43,825 nucleotides of DNA from Tissierellia bacterium (GTDB taxonomy: Bacteria; Bacillota; Clostridia; Tissierellales; Peptoniphilaceae): the NCBI GenBank assembly GCA_030537815.1, contig JAUNVF010000018.1, positions 1 through 43,825 on the forward strand. Direction: 5' to 3'. This document shows positions 9,201 through 19,054 of this stretch, in pieces. Position 1 is the stretch's first letter; each line of letters begins with the position of its first letter. A model generated the notes under the pieces. That model had not been told where the DNA came from. It ran no database searches and worked only from the letters and a program-made list of their open reading frames with translations. A program made the position numbers and the translations under genes.

Positions 9201-10961
9201 TTATATTTCCCTATTCGACTGAGCGAGATACATTTTTTTATATATTCCGCCTATTTTTATCAATTCTTCGTGATTTCCGCTTTCTACAATTCTTCCTTCA
9301 TCCAGCACAAAAATCTTGTCCACATTTTTTATCGTCGACAATCTATGTGCGATTATAATTGTGGTTCTTCCCCTTTTTAGCCTCTCTATTCCCCTTTGTA
9401 TTATCCCTTCAGTTTCCGAATCTATATTAGAAGTAGCTTCATCTAAAACTAATATCTTTGGATCTCTTATCAATGCCCTGGCAAATGAGATGATCTGCCT
9501 TTCACCAGAAGAAAATGTGCTCCCCTTCTCCATTATGGGAGTCTCAATTCCCAGCTCGAGCTTATCCAATAATTCCTTTCCACCAACTTCTATCAGAGCC
9601 TCTTCAGCTTCTTCAGCTTTTATCTCCTCATCGAATAAACTTATATTAGATTTAATATCTCCGGTGAAAAGATACGGATCCTGTAGTACTATGGCTATTT
9701 GATTTCTCATATATTTTATATCCAGATTATCTATCTCTTTTTCATCAAATTTTATAGAACCCTTTTGAGGTCTGTAAAATCCGAGAATCAAATTCATTAT
9801 AGTGCTTTTACCCGAACCCGTATGACCAACGAAGGCAATGGACTCTCCACTTTTAATATCGAAGCTCATGTCCTTGATTACATCATCGTCGTCATAGGCA
9901 AATGAAACTCCTTCAAATGACAGTTCACCTTGGAGTTCGCTTTTGTCTTTTCCTATATAGTCATCTTGTTCAAGGCTTAGTAATTCAAAGATATGATCTG
10001 CCGAACCTATCGCTTTCTCGAGTTCTCCTCCTCTCATAACCGCCTGAGTGAGGTGATCGAATATCTTTCGCATATAGTCGACGAATATATAGAGCATGCC
10101 GATTGTGACTAAGTATTTTTGAGTAAGATAGCCATATCCAAAGTAAAATAATACAATCGCAATTGTAAGATAATAAATGCTGTCCATTATATTATATCCT
10201 GAATATGCAAATAGCTTTGTGAACTTCACTCCTTCGTCATAAACTTTAAGATTTGCCTCATCGAATTCATCGTAAATCTCTTCTTCTTTATTAAATGCCT
10301 TTATTATTTCCATTCCCTGAATATTTTCATTTAAATTTGCATTTAAATCTGCAAGATATCTCCTATAAGCATAATTGTATTTCTTTGATTTATTTTTATA
10401 GTCTATAAATACAATTATCACCAATGGCAATGGTATAAGCCCCATTAGAGCGAGCCGAATATCTATTAGAGCTAATGCTATATAGACTCCTATAGCGTAA
10501 ATTACAGATGTGGTGAGCTGTGACAATACGACTTTGAATAATAGGTTAACTGATTTTGCATCATTTGTGATTCTCGAGACTACAGCCCCAGAGGGTAATT
10601 TATCGTAAAATGAAATTGGAAGTCCCTGTATATGATTAAAAACATCTTCCTGCATAAATTTAACTACTTTATTTCCTGTTTTACTGAAATAATATAAATT
10701 AAAATATCCGAAGATAGTTGATAGCAAAACCGATAAAAAATATATGCCTATTAAAAGTATATAAAATTCTACATCTCTGGGTCCCAGTCCATCTATCAAC
10801 TCCGTATCCAATATTTTCTTTATTATATAGGGTCCTGAAAGATCGACTATAACCGTAAGAATTATAAATACGAATCCTAAGATATAGGCTTCTTTTGTCT
10901 TGACCATATAAGCTAAAAGCTTCTTTGTCCTTAATTTATTATCGTATTTGCTATCTTCCAT
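9201..10961 (-). CDS. ABC exporter half-transporter, catalytically canonical subunit (TM288-like)
   Basis: A 586-residue membrane protein with an N-terminal six-helix ABC transmembrane domain (about 1-320) and a C-terminal ATPase domain. Walker A is GHTGSGKST and Walker B is ILVLDEATSNID with the catalytic Glu present. The signature loop is FSSGERQ rather than LSGGQ. The ATG at 10961 is chosen over one six bases upstream because GGAGG is then correctly spaced. It overlaps the end of the partner gene by 11 bases, so the two are translationally coupled and probably form a heterodimeric multidrug or lipid exporter. The substrate is unknown. Confidence 0.92.
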   Translation of the reverse strand: MEDSKYDNKLRTKKLLAYMVKTKEAYILGFVFIILTVIVDLSGPYIIKKILDTELIDGLGPRDVEFYILLIGIYFLSVLLSTIFGYFNLYYFSKTGNKVVKFMQEDVFNHIQGLPISFYDKLPSGAVVSRITNDAKSVNLLFKVVLSQLTTSVIYAIGVYIALALIDIRLALMGLIPLPLVIIVFIDYKNKSKKYNYAYRRYLADLNANLNENIQGMEIIKAFNKEEEIYDEFDEANLKVYDEGVKFTKLFAYSGYNIMDSIYYLTIAIVLFYFGYGYLTQKYLVTIGMLYIFVDYMRKIFDHLTQAVMRGGELEKAIGSADHIFELLSLEQDDYIGKDKSELQGELSFEGVSFAYDDDDVIKDMSFDIKSGESIAFVGHTGSGKSTIMNLILGFYRPQKGSIKFDEKEIDNLDIKYMRNQIAIVLQDPYLFTGDIKSNISLFDEEIKAEEAEEALIEVGGKELLDKLELGIETPIMEKGSTFSSGERQIISFARALIRDPKILVLDEATSNIDSETEGIIQRGIERLKRGRTTIIIAHRLSTIKNVDKIFVLDEGRIVESGNHEELIKIGGIYKKMYLAQSNREI

Positions 10962-12696
10962 CGGCATCCTCCAGTTGCTGAATCATAAACTGCTCCTTAT
11001 ACCAGCCGCCTTTTTTGAGCAATTCCTCATGATTTCCTCTCTCTACGATTCTACCATTTTCCAATACTATTATCTCGTCAGCATGCATTATTCCCGATAA
11101 TCTATGAGCTGCAATAATATTAGTCTTTCCTTTTCTTTCTCTTTTTATATTTTTGATGATATTTTCTTCTGTATTTGCATCTACAGCAGATAGAGAATCA
11201 TCTAATATCAGTATTTCGGGGTCTTTTATCAATGCTCTTGCTATAGAAATCCTCTGTTTTTGACCTCCTGACAATGCGACTCCCTTCTCACCGACTAAAG
11301 TCTCCAAACCTTTTGGAAGTCTATCTAGATCTTTTTTAAAATCAGCAGCATTTATCGCTTTATATATTTCCTCATCGGTCGCATCTGATTTTCCAAATAG
11401 GATATTCTCCCTGATCGTTTTTGAAAATAATATATTTTGTTGAGGAACATATCCGATTTTATCTCTGATACTCTGCTCATTAAAATCTTCAAGAGCTTCA
11501 TCGTCAATAAAAATTTTTCCTGCTTCTATCGGGTAAAATCTTAGAAGCTGTTTTAAAAGAGTGGTTTTCCCACTGCCTATCTTTCCTACAATACCCAATG
11601 TCTTTCCTCTACTGAGAACGAGATTAATATTTGCAACCGCATTCAAATTTTGAGTAGGGTATTTAAAATCAAAGTCTACAAAAGATATTTCCTTGTATTC
11701 ATCTTTAAATTCCTTGTCTTCTGATGAATTGATATCTTCCTTGTAGCCCAAGAGTTCGGCAATTCTATCCATTGCAGCACTCGCCTGCTCAGCTATATTA
11801 ATATATTCTCCCAATGCATACATCGGCCAAATGAGCATATTCAAATAAACTACAAAAGAAACCATTTTACCTGTACTTATTTCTCCTGTCTTTATGAGAT
11901 AAGCTCCGACTGCAAAACTTATGACAAAGCTAATTCCGGGGAATAATTTAGTCACCCCAGGTATTAAAGAGCTGTACTTAACTTGCTCCATATTATCTTT
12001 ATAGTATTTATCGGTCTTTTTAGAAAATCTTTTAGACTCTTCATCTTCTCTGACAAATGCCCTGATTACTCTTACTCCTGATACATTCTCAAGTACATTC
12101 TCATTTAAACTATCAAATGACTTTAGAACCTTTGAGAATAGATTATAAACTTTGTCTCCAATCTTCTTGGTAATAAAAACCACAAAAAACAATGGAATTA
12201 TCGCTGCTATCGTGAGTTTTAAAGAAATAGTAATCGACATGATGGCTATACTCGCAATCGGAAATATCGTCGCATCTATTAGAGCCATCATTCCATATCC
12301 ACTAAAATCTTGTAAGGCCCTCACATCATTAGTAGCCTTTGCCATTATCGATCCGGTCGTGTTTTTCTCGAAGAATATGGGCCCTTGTCCCAGTATCTTT
12401 TTTACTATCAATCGCCTTGAAGCCTTTCCGATATCGTCAGAACCTTTAAATAGAAAATACATCCATATATAATTTATTATATAAAGCAAAAAAACTGAAC
12501 CGAAAAGAAAGAGCATATATCTGTAAAATACATCTAAGCTCATCTTATTTTCATTTAAATTATCGACTATGAATCCTATCATCCAAGGCGGGATAAGTAC
12601 GAGTGCATAGCTTATTATCATAAAAGAGATTGAGATCAATCTATTTATTCTATAATCTTCATTAAACCATCTTAATTTTTTAAAAACTTCAAACAT
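10951..12696 (-). CDS. ABC exporter half-transporter, degenerate-site subunit (TM287-like)
   Basis: A 581-residue half-transporter: six-helix transmembrane domain followed by an ATPase domain with Walker A GKIGSGKTT, canonical signature LSGGQKQR, and Walker B ILILDDSLSAVD. In Walker B the catalytic Glu is replaced by Asp. This is the pattern of the degenerate nucleotide-binding site in heterodimeric exporters of the TM287/288, BmrCD or YfiBC type. It is first of the pair and has a good GAAAGAGAG ribosome binding region. A drug-efflux function is inferred from family only. Confidence 0.92.
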   Translation of the reverse strand: MFEVFKKLRWFNEDYRINRLISISFMIISYALVLIPPWMIGFIVDNLNENKMSLDVFYRYMLFLFGSVFLLYIINYIWMYFLFKGSDDIGKASRRLIVKKILGQGPIFFEKNTTGSIMAKATNDVRALQDFSGYGMMALIDATIFPIASIAIMSITISLKLTIAAIIPLFFVVFITKKIGDKVYNLFSKVLKSFDSLNENVLENVSGVRVIRAFVREDEESKRFSKKTDKYYKDNMEQVKYSSLIPGVTKLFPGISFVISFAVGAYLIKTGEISTGKMVSFVVYLNMLIWPMYALGEYINIAEQASAAMDRIAELLGYKEDINSSEDKEFKDEYKEISFVDFDFKYPTQNLNAVANINLVLSRGKTLGIVGKIGSGKTTLLKQLLRFYPIEAGKIFIDDEALEDFNEQSIRDKIGYVPQQNILFSKTIRENILFGKSDATDEEIYKAINAADFKKDLDRLPKGLETLVGEKGVALSGGQKQRISIARALIKDPEILILDDSLSAVDANTEENIIKNIKRERKGKTNIIAAHRLSGIMHADEIIVLENGRIVERGNHEELLKKGGWYKEQFMIQQLEDADGR

Positions 12697-12741
12697 AATT
12701 CTCTCTTTCCAATCTATTTTAAAATATAAATCATAATACTA

Positions 12742-15090
12742 TCAAAAAATTTTATCTCTATCATCTCGCCAAAACTCGTTAAGTCTTTCTTTTAGTATAT
12801 CTATATCATAATAATTCACTATATTTTTCCAATGTTTCGGCATCAATTTTCTATACTGTTTTTCTGTAAATCTATCATCTATTAAAAGGACTGCGCCTCT
12901 ATCTTTTTCTGTCCTTATTACCCTTCCTGCTGCTTGGAGAATTTTATTCATTCCCGGGTACATATAAGAATATTCAAATCCCTTACCCATATTCTGATTA
13001 AAATAATCCCTTATAGTATTTCTCTCAAATGAAAGCCCAGGCAATCCAACTGATACTACAATGGATCCGATTAATCTATCCCCAACCAAGTCTATTCCCT
13101 CTGAAAAAACGCCACCTAATACTACAAATCCTATCTTTCCTTCATCATAATTAAATTCAGCCAGAAATTCATCTCTTTGTTTTTCTGACATCCCTCTGTC
13201 CTGAGCGATGATGTCTAAATAGGGATTATCATTAGAGAATTCTTTGTATACCATCTCCATATAGGCATAAGAAGGAAAGAATACAAGATAATTTCCTTTT
13301 CTTTGAGATATAAACTCCCTTATTGCATTATTTATATGAGATACTGAAGCTTTTCTGTCATTATATCTAGTCGATATATTTGCAATTGCAGCTATAAATA
13401 GATTGTCTTCATCAAATGGAGAGTTTAAATGATATCTAAACGAATTCTCATCTCCTCCTAAAAGTCTCATATAAAAGTCCATGGGTGTTAGAGTTGCAGA
13501 AAAATAGATACATGACCTCGCCCTCTCTAAGGCTTCTTTAAATAAACTCGATGTATCTATACATAAAAGCTTTATCACTATCTGATCTGAATCATCCAAT
13601 GTAAATATAGTTCTAAATCCTAAATCGTATAAGTCGGCAATTCTCATATAAGAGAGGAGTTCAAAATATGTATTTAATACTATTTCATATCCCTTAGCTT
13701 CTTTTTCATCTGAAAGATATCGGTCGAGCTTTGAAGTAAGACTTTTTATCCCCGCATATATTTCTTCCGGAGCTTCAATTAGTAGATATTCTCCCCTATC
13801 TCCCATAAGAGGTCTATATAATTCCATTTTGCTTAGCAGATTTGATGCCGCTTTTCTGATATTCAAATACTTTCCGGTAAACTGTTCCAATATATTTATC
13901 AAATCGACCGCTCTCAATTCCTGCGAAAACATATTTCTTCCCCTGTCGATAAGATTATGTGCTTCATCGACTAAAAAAAGAAAATCATCAGATGGATTAT
14001 CAAAAAACCTCCTTAAATAGACTCTGGGATCAAATGCATAATTATAGTCGCAAATTACTATATCTGAATAGATGCCGAGATCTAATTGAAATTCAAATGG
14101 ACAAATTCTATGCTTCAAGCTATATTTCTCTATACATTCAAAATCTATTAGCATTTCATTGTCTAGTATATCTAAAATTGCATCATTCACCCTATCAAAA
14201 TGACCCTTTGCATATTTGCAATCCTTTGGATTACATTTTACTTCTTCATTTATACATGATTTTTCTTTAGCAGTAAAAGTCACCGATTTTATATTTAATC
14301 CATTTGTAATCAGCATATCGACAGCTCCTGAACAAGCCGCTTTTGTAGTCGATCTGGCGGTCAGATAAAAAATCTTATCTATGAGATTTTCTCCTATAGC
14401 TTTAATCGACGGGTACAAAGATGACATGGTTTTTCCAATCCCCGTAGGTGCTTCAACAAAAAGAGTTTCAGATTTTAAAATTGAATTGTAAACTGCTACA
14501 GCCATCTCTCTTTGCCCCTTTCTGTAATTAGAAAAGGGAAAGTCCAATCTCATTATACTCTGATTTCTTTCATTTCTCCACTCGATTAACTTTTTACTGA
14601 AATCAAGATATGAATACAATAAATCTTCATAAAAATCTTTTAATTCATTTTTCGTAAAACTCTTTCTGAATCGCTTTGTTTGACCATCCTCTATATTATA
14701 ATATGAAAGCTGTGCATCTATCTTTTCTAAATTCTCATTATGGGCATAAAAATAGGCATAGGACTTGACCTGAGCCCAATGGAGCAAATTATCATCTTCA
14801 AGGTTCTCAAGTTTTCTTGTTGTACTTTTTATCTCGTCTATTATTATATGATCGCCCTCTTTTATCAATCCATCAGCTCTGCCTTCGACTACAAAGAGCA
14901 TATCATCAATTATAGATTCATTTCTTAATATATATTCGCTGGTATAATCTCCTATATATTCTTTTTGTAATTTTTGATGAGCCTTAATTCCCAATATGGC
15001 ACGATTTTGAGAGATATAGCTCGTATCTATATCCCCGCTTCTCATTACGAATTCAATTAGATTTCTTACAGATAATCTTATAACTTCCAT
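12742..15090 (-). CDS. RecB-like nuclease fused to XPD/DinG-type Fe-S ATP-dependent DNA helicase
   Basis: A 782-residue protein with two enzymatic parts. Residues about 30-135 carry RecB/Cas4-type PD-(D/E)XK nuclease motifs: H38, D73, DEIK at 85-88, and QVKSY at 107-111 (the QxxxY motif). The rest is a superfamily 2 helicase of the Rad3/DinG group: Walker A EAPTGIGKT at 213-221, four cysteines spaced as in the XPD iron-sulfur domain (C279, C286, C291, C330), DEAH at 375-378, and motif VI QAAGRVIRTEKDRG near the C terminus. It is expected to unwind DNA 5' to 3' in repair. It stands alone between the ABC genes and the VanY gene. The domains are clear; the cellular role is inference. Confidence 0.88.
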   Translation of the reverse strand: MEVIRLSVRNLIEFVMRSGDIDTSYISQNRAILGIKAHQKLQKEYIGDYTSEYILRNESIIDDMLFVVEGRADGLIKEGDHIIIDEIKSTTRKLENLEDDNLLHWAQVKSYAYFYAHNENLEKIDAQLSYYNIEDGQTKRFRKSFTKNELKDFYEDLLYSYLDFSKKLIEWRNERNQSIMRLDFPFSNYRKGQREMAVAVYNSILKSETLFVEAPTGIGKTMSSLYPSIKAIGENLIDKIFYLTARSTTKAACSGAVDMLITNGLNIKSVTFTAKEKSCINEEVKCNPKDCKYAKGHFDRVNDAILDILDNEMLIDFECIEKYSLKHRICPFEFQLDLGIYSDIVICDYNYAFDPRVYLRRFFDNPSDDFLFLVDEAHNLIDRGRNMFSQELRAVDLINILEQFTGKYLNIRKAASNLLSKMELYRPLMGDRGEYLLIEAPEEIYAGIKSLTSKLDRYLSDEKEAKGYEIVLNTYFELLSYMRIADLYDLGFRTIFTLDDSDQIVIKLLCIDTSSLFKEALERARSCIYFSATLTPMDFYMRLLGGDENSFRYHLNSPFDEDNLFIAAIANISTRYNDRKASVSHINNAIREFISQRKGNYLVFFPSYAYMEMVYKEFSNDNPYLDIIAQDRGMSEKQRDEFLAEFNYDEGKIGFVVLGGVFSEGIDLVGDRLIGSIVVSVGLPGLSFERNTIRDYFNQNMGKGFEYSYMYPGMNKILQAAGRVIRTEKDRGAVLLIDDRFTEKQYRKLMPKHWKNIVNYYDIDILKERLNEFWRDDRDKIF

Positions 15091-15107
15091 ATATATCCCT
15101 TAAAAAT

Positions 15108-15132
15108 AAACTCGAGGCTAGCCCCGAGTTTA
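15108..15132 (-). terminator. intrinsic terminator of the VanY gene
   Basis: A hairpin with arms AAACTCG (15108-15114) and CGAGTTT (15125-15131) and an inner GGCTAGCC palindrome, followed on the minus strand by a TATTTTTA run. It overlaps the stop codon of the carboxypeptidase gene and separates it from the helicase gene. Confidence 0.85.
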
Positions 15133-16167
15133 AAGTCCGTAGTATTCTTCTATTGTCAGTCCCGCTTCGAATATCTTTTTTGCGAGTTCCGGCCCTACAT
15201 ATCTAAAATGCCATGACTCATATCTAAATCCGGTCGACTCTTCTTTGCCCCTCGGATATCTTAGAATGAATCCGTATTTATATGAATTATTTGCAAGCCA
15301 TTCCGCTTCCTTTGTTTCATCAAAAGAATCATTTACAGCATTGTCTCCACCTGTTATAAAATCGAATGCATATCCCGTTTGGTGTTCACTATGTCCCGGA
15401 GCTGCACTGATTGCTTCAGCTTCTTCCCTGCCGTATTCCTTTACATTCATCTCAAATAGCTTTTCTTCATCTTCATAGCTCCTATAGTCGGAAACTATCT
15501 TTATATCGAGTCCCTCTCTTTTCATTTCATCTCTCATAAGTTCGTAAGACTGCATGGCTTCAAATTTAACTCCAGGATTATAGTCCTCCGGCAATCCATA
15601 TTCTTTGTTAACTATGAGTATTCCGTCGATTACTTTGAATAATTTCTCGTCCTCAACTTTTTCCAATTCTTCTTCTTTTACATATCCGTCGAGATTCTGA
15701 TAATTTACTTTTACCCATCCATTATCAGATCCATATGATTCAAGATAATCTCCGATTGGGACCTCTGTTACTATATCGCTCTTATCATTTGTAGAGCTGT
15801 AAATATGCGTCTGAGACTTAGCTCTGCTTATCCTCTGCATCTTGTCTAAAAAGCCCTCTTTTTTATCTTTAGTTAGCTTTTCAAGATTTTTTATACTCTC
15901 AGAGTTGTTTAGGTATTTCGTTATTTCTTCATTATCTTCTTTAGAAATATTTTCCTCTAATTTCTCCCCGGATTTATTAATTTGCGCATCACCGCCGACA
16001 TATGTCTTATTTTCAGTTTTAGCAATATCTTTTTTGAAAAATGGCAATTTTGAAAACAAGCTGATTGCTCCGGTAACAGATAATACCATGACGATAGAAA
16101 AAACAATAATTCTATTTCTATTTCTTCTTCTTATCGCTGCACGTCTACGTCTATTAGTTCTTCTCAT
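15130..16167 (-). CDS. SH3 domain and VanY/LdcB-type D-Ala-D-Ala (or LD-) carboxypeptidase
   Basis: A 345-residue peptidoglycan-trimming metallopeptidase (M15B). A strongly basic N terminus is followed by one hydrophobic segment (about 22-42), giving a membrane anchor with the rest outside. A bacterial SH3 domain covers about 112-172 (ending DGYVKEEELEKV). The M15 domain follows with the zinc-site motif SEHQTGYAFD and the late WHFRYVG. It either removes the terminal D-Ala from stem peptides or acts as an LD-carboxypeptidase; the sequence alone does not decide. The start has a GAGGAG site seven bases upstream. It is a monocistronic unit. Confidence 0.92.
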   Translation of the reverse strand: MRRTNRRRRAAIRRRNRNRIIVFSIVMVLSVTGAISLFSKLPFFKKDIAKTENKTYVGGDAQINKSGEKLEENISKEDNEEITKYLNNSESIKNLEKLTKDKKEGFLDKMQRISRAKSQTHIYSSTNDKSDIVTEVPIGDYLESYGSDNGWVKVNYQNLDGYVKEEELEKVEDEKLFKVIDGILIVNKEYGLPEDYNPGVKFEAMQSYELMRDEMKREGLDIKIVSDYRSYEDEEKLFEMNVKEYGREEAEAISAAPGHSEHQTGYAFDFITGGDNAVNDSFDETKEAEWLANNSYKYGFILRYPRGKEESTGFRYESWHFRYVGPELAKKIFEAGLTIEEYYGL

Positions 16168-16253
16168 TTTACAACTCCTCTACAAGTATTCGATTAATCT
16201 ATACTACTATTCTATCATAATAAAACTAGATATTAAATAGCTCAGACAGAAAT

Positions 16254-16282
16254 ATTTACAAAAAGGTTACATTTTTTTGTAA
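16254..16282 (-). terminator. possible AT-rich terminator after the glycan operon
   Basis: An inverted repeat of about ten bases (TTTACAAAAA against TTTTTGTAAA type) with a short loop, 32 bases beyond the stop of the CapD-type gene. The stem has few GC pairs, so its strength is doubtful; position is the main support. Confidence 0.35.
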
Positions 16283-16313
16283 AGAGTTGTATTTTGAAAA
16301 ATAATTATATTTT

Positions 16314-18158
16314 TCAGCTATTGTCATTTTCTTCGGGGATATAATTATCAAAAGTTGGAACTATCTTTTCTAATTCCTGAACTATTATATCTCTATTATT
16401 CAATTTAGTTGCTGCCTTTAACGGTTCTAGTTTTTTTAATAGCTGATTAAAGTCAATATCCATAGGCTTTTCAATATAAATCCTATCATATTCCGTCGAG
16501 TCAGTTATATCCTTATTCAATAATATTTCTTCGTATAATTTTTCACCCGGTCTCAAACCAATTATTTCAATATCTATATCCTTATAAGGTTCATGCCCAT
16601 AAAGCCTGATAAGTTTTTCGGCTAAATCAATTATCTTTACTGGTTCGCCCATATCTAGGACGAATATCTCTCCACCTTTTGCAATCGCTCCGGCTTGAAG
16701 TACGAGCTGGCTCGCCTCGGGTATCGACATAAAGAATCTTATGATCTTCTCATCTGTTACCGTCACCGGGCCGCCCTTCTTTATTTGATTTATAAATAAA
16801 GGTATTACACTGCCGCTCGATCCCAATACATTTCCAAATCTAACGGCTACGAAATCTGTATTTGAAATCTTGTTAAATGATTGAATTATCATTTCACAAA
16901 TCCTCTTTGTAGCGCCCATTATATTAGTAGGATTGACAGCTTTATCTGTAGAAATTAAAACAAATTTCTCTACATTATGCTTATCGCATTCTAATACGAC
17001 ATTTAATGTTCCAAAAACATTATTTTTAATCGCCGACTCCGGACTCCCTTCCATTAATGGAACATGCTTGTGAGCTGCAGCATGAAATACTACATCGGGT
17101 TTGTAGTCCCCAAATACAGTTGAAATCCTATCTCTATCTCTAATTGATTCAATAAAAACTCTCAAGTCTAAATTTGGATATTCCCTCTTTAATTCATTTT
17201 GAATATCATAGGTAGTATTCTCGTATATATCCAGTATCAAAAGCTGTTTGGGATCGTATTTTACTATCTGTCGACAAAGCTCGGATCCTATCGATCCGCC
17301 CCCACCTGTTACCATTATGACCTTATCCTTTAGGAATCCGTATAATTCAGATGTATTGAGTTTTATCTCATCTCTTCCCAAAAGGTCGTCTATCTCTATA
17401 TCCCTAATATCATTTAATTCTATCTTGCCATCTATCATCTCGTATACGCCGGGAACAATCCTGACTTTAACAGATGTCTTACTGCATATATCGAGTATTT
17501 CCTTCTGATCTTTATTGCTTGCAGAAGGCAAGGCGACGATTATTTCGTCGATTTTATATTTTTTGGTAAGGGCCTCTATATCATTTCTATTTCCTGCTAC
17601 TATTATCCCTCCGACAGATCTTTTCAATTTAGCTGGATCATCATCGACAAATGCGACAGGTATATTACCGAGATTAGGATGCTTCCTCAATTCTTTTAAT
17701 ACCAATAGACCCGATTCACCGGCTCCTACGATTAAAGTCTTTTTAAGATTTGCATCAAGACCCGAGCCAATTGTCTTTGCCCTATATATCTTAGGTATAT
17801 ATCTCATTCCTCCAATTATGACTGCATCGAGAATCATTACTATAGGATATATACTTCTAGGAAGTGCGGAACCGGATAAGATGAGATAAGCTGTCGATAA
17901 GATATTTGAAACTAAAACAGCGCCCAGTATATTTAAAAGCTCATTTACCGAAGCATATCTCCAAATCGTCTTATATAATTTAAAAAAATAGAATACTATA
18001 ATCTTGCCAATCGTAATTATCAATAGATTTTTTATATATAAATCTATATAAATTGTCGGCAATTGCATCTCAAATCTCAGTAAAAGTGCAATTAGATAAT
18101 TTAAATTTATCAGTATTGCATCGGCTAAAACGAGTAGCCATATTCTCTTATCTCTCAT
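16314..18158 (-). CDS. membrane-bound nucleoside-diphosphate-sugar 4,6-dehydratase (CapD/PglF/FlaA1 family)
   Basis: A 614-residue protein converting UDP-GlcNAc to a UDP-4-keto-6-deoxy sugar. Four hydrophobic helices lie at about 8-125. A CoA-binding-like Rossmann domain comes next (VGAGESGLLVL near 145), then an extended SDR domain with GGGGSIGSEL near 287-296. The active-site stretch is ISTDKAVNPTNIMGATKR, where Met replaces the usual SDR Tyr, as is standard for long CapD/PglF enzymes. Length is full for this class. It is the last gene after galU and probably supplies the 4-keto sugar to the aminotransferase at 23888-25078. Confidence 0.93.
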   Translation of the reverse strand: MRDKRIWLLVLADAILINLNYLIALLLRFEMQLPTIYIDLYIKNLLIITIGKIIVFYFFKLYKTIWRYASVNELLNILGAVLVSNILSTAYLILSGSALPRSIYPIVMILDAVIIGGMRYIPKIYRAKTIGSGLDANLKKTLIVGAGESGLLVLKELRKHPNLGNIPVAFVDDDPAKLKRSVGGIIVAGNRNDIEALTKKYKIDEIIVALPSASNKDQKEILDICSKTSVKVRIVPGVYEMIDGKIELNDIRDIEIDDLLGRDEIKLNTSELYGFLKDKVIMVTGGGGSIGSELCRQIVKYDPKQLLILDIYENTTYDIQNELKREYPNLDLRVFIESIRDRDRISTVFGDYKPDVVFHAAAHKHVPLMEGSPESAIKNNVFGTLNVVLECDKHNVEKFVLISTDKAVNPTNIMGATKRICEMIIQSFNKISNTDFVAVRFGNVLGSSGSVIPLFINQIKKGGPVTVTDEKIIRFFMSIPEASQLVLQAGAIAKGGEIFVLDMGEPVKIIDLAEKLIRLYGHEPYKDIDIEIIGLRPGEKLYEEILLNKDITDSTEYDRIYIEKPMDIDFNQLLKKLEPLKAATKLNNRDIIVQELEKIVPTFDNYIPEENDNS

Positions 18159-18169
18159 AATTACCTCTT

Positions 18170-19054
18170 CTAAAAATCGCTTAGCTTTAATTTGTTTAAA
18201 TACTCTTTTAACTGTTCTCCTATCATTTCATCTCTCAGCCCAAATTCTAGATTAGCTTTTACAAATCCCAATTTATTTCCTATATCATATCTATTTCCCT
18301 TAAATTTATATCCGTATACATCTTCAATCTCGGTCAAACCTAAAAGTGCATCCGTCAACTGAATCTCATTATTTATACCAGGCTCTGTCTTTTTAATTAT
18401 TTCGAATATCTCTGGAGACAATATATATCTACCTATTATAGCTAATCTCGAAGGTGCATCTTCAAGTTTTGGCTTCTCAATCATATCATATATCTTATAT
18501 ATATCTTCGGTTAGCTTATCTCCCCTTATTATCCCGTATTTATCGACATCTTCGTCCTCAACATCTATAAGTGCAACCACGGAATTTTCATATTCATAGT
18601 ATTTATTTATCATCTGCTTAGTTATAGGATCTTCAGAAACGATTATATCATCTCCCAATAATACGGCAAAAGGTTCGCCCGCAACGAATGCTTCTGCACA
18701 TGATATGGCATGACCCAGTCCCTTCGCTTCTTTCTGCCTAATATAGTATATATTAACCTTGTCGGAAATAGATCTAAGCTCTAAGAATTCCTTGTCTTTT
18801 CCAGCTTTTTTGAGTTGGTGTTCTAATTCTATTGAATGATCAAAATGGTTTACGATACTGTCTTTTCCCCTGCCAATTATGACCAAAATATCTGTAATCC
18901 CCGAATCATAAGCTTCTTCAACTATATATTGCAAGGTAGGTTTGTTAAGTATCGGCAGCATCTCCTTAGGCTGAGCTTTGGTAGCTGGTAAGAATCTTGT
19001 TCCCAATCCAGCCGCCGGGATGACAGCCTTTCTGACTTTATTCTTATTCTCCAT
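18170..19054 (-). CDS. galU: UTP-glucose-1-phosphate uridylyltransferase
   Basis: A 294-residue cytoplasmic nucleotidyltransferase making UDP-glucose. The signature PAAGLGTRFLPATKAQPKEM lies at the N terminus and EKPKLEDAPS in the middle, both classic for GalU/HasC. The ATG at 19054 is preferred over one 15 bases upstream because GAGGAG is then correctly spaced. The gene overlaps the end of the preceding oxidoreductase by 11 bases, which indicates coupled translation. Its product feeds glycan or glycolipid synthesis. Confidence 0.95.
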   Translation of the reverse strand: MENKNKVRKAVIPAAGLGTRFLPATKAQPKEMLPILNKPTLQYIVEEAYDSGITDILVIIGRGKDSIVNHFDHSIELEHQLKKAGKDKEFLELRSISDKVNIYYIRQKEAKGLGHAISCAEAFVAGEPFAVLLGDDIIVSEDPITKQMINKYYEYENSVVALIDVEDEDVDKYGIIRGDKLTEDIYKIYDMIEKPKLEDAPSRLAIIGRYILSPEIFEIIKKTEPGINNEIQLTDALLGLTEIEDVYGYKFKGNRYDIGNKLGFVKANLEFGLRDEMIGEQLKEYLNKLKLSDF

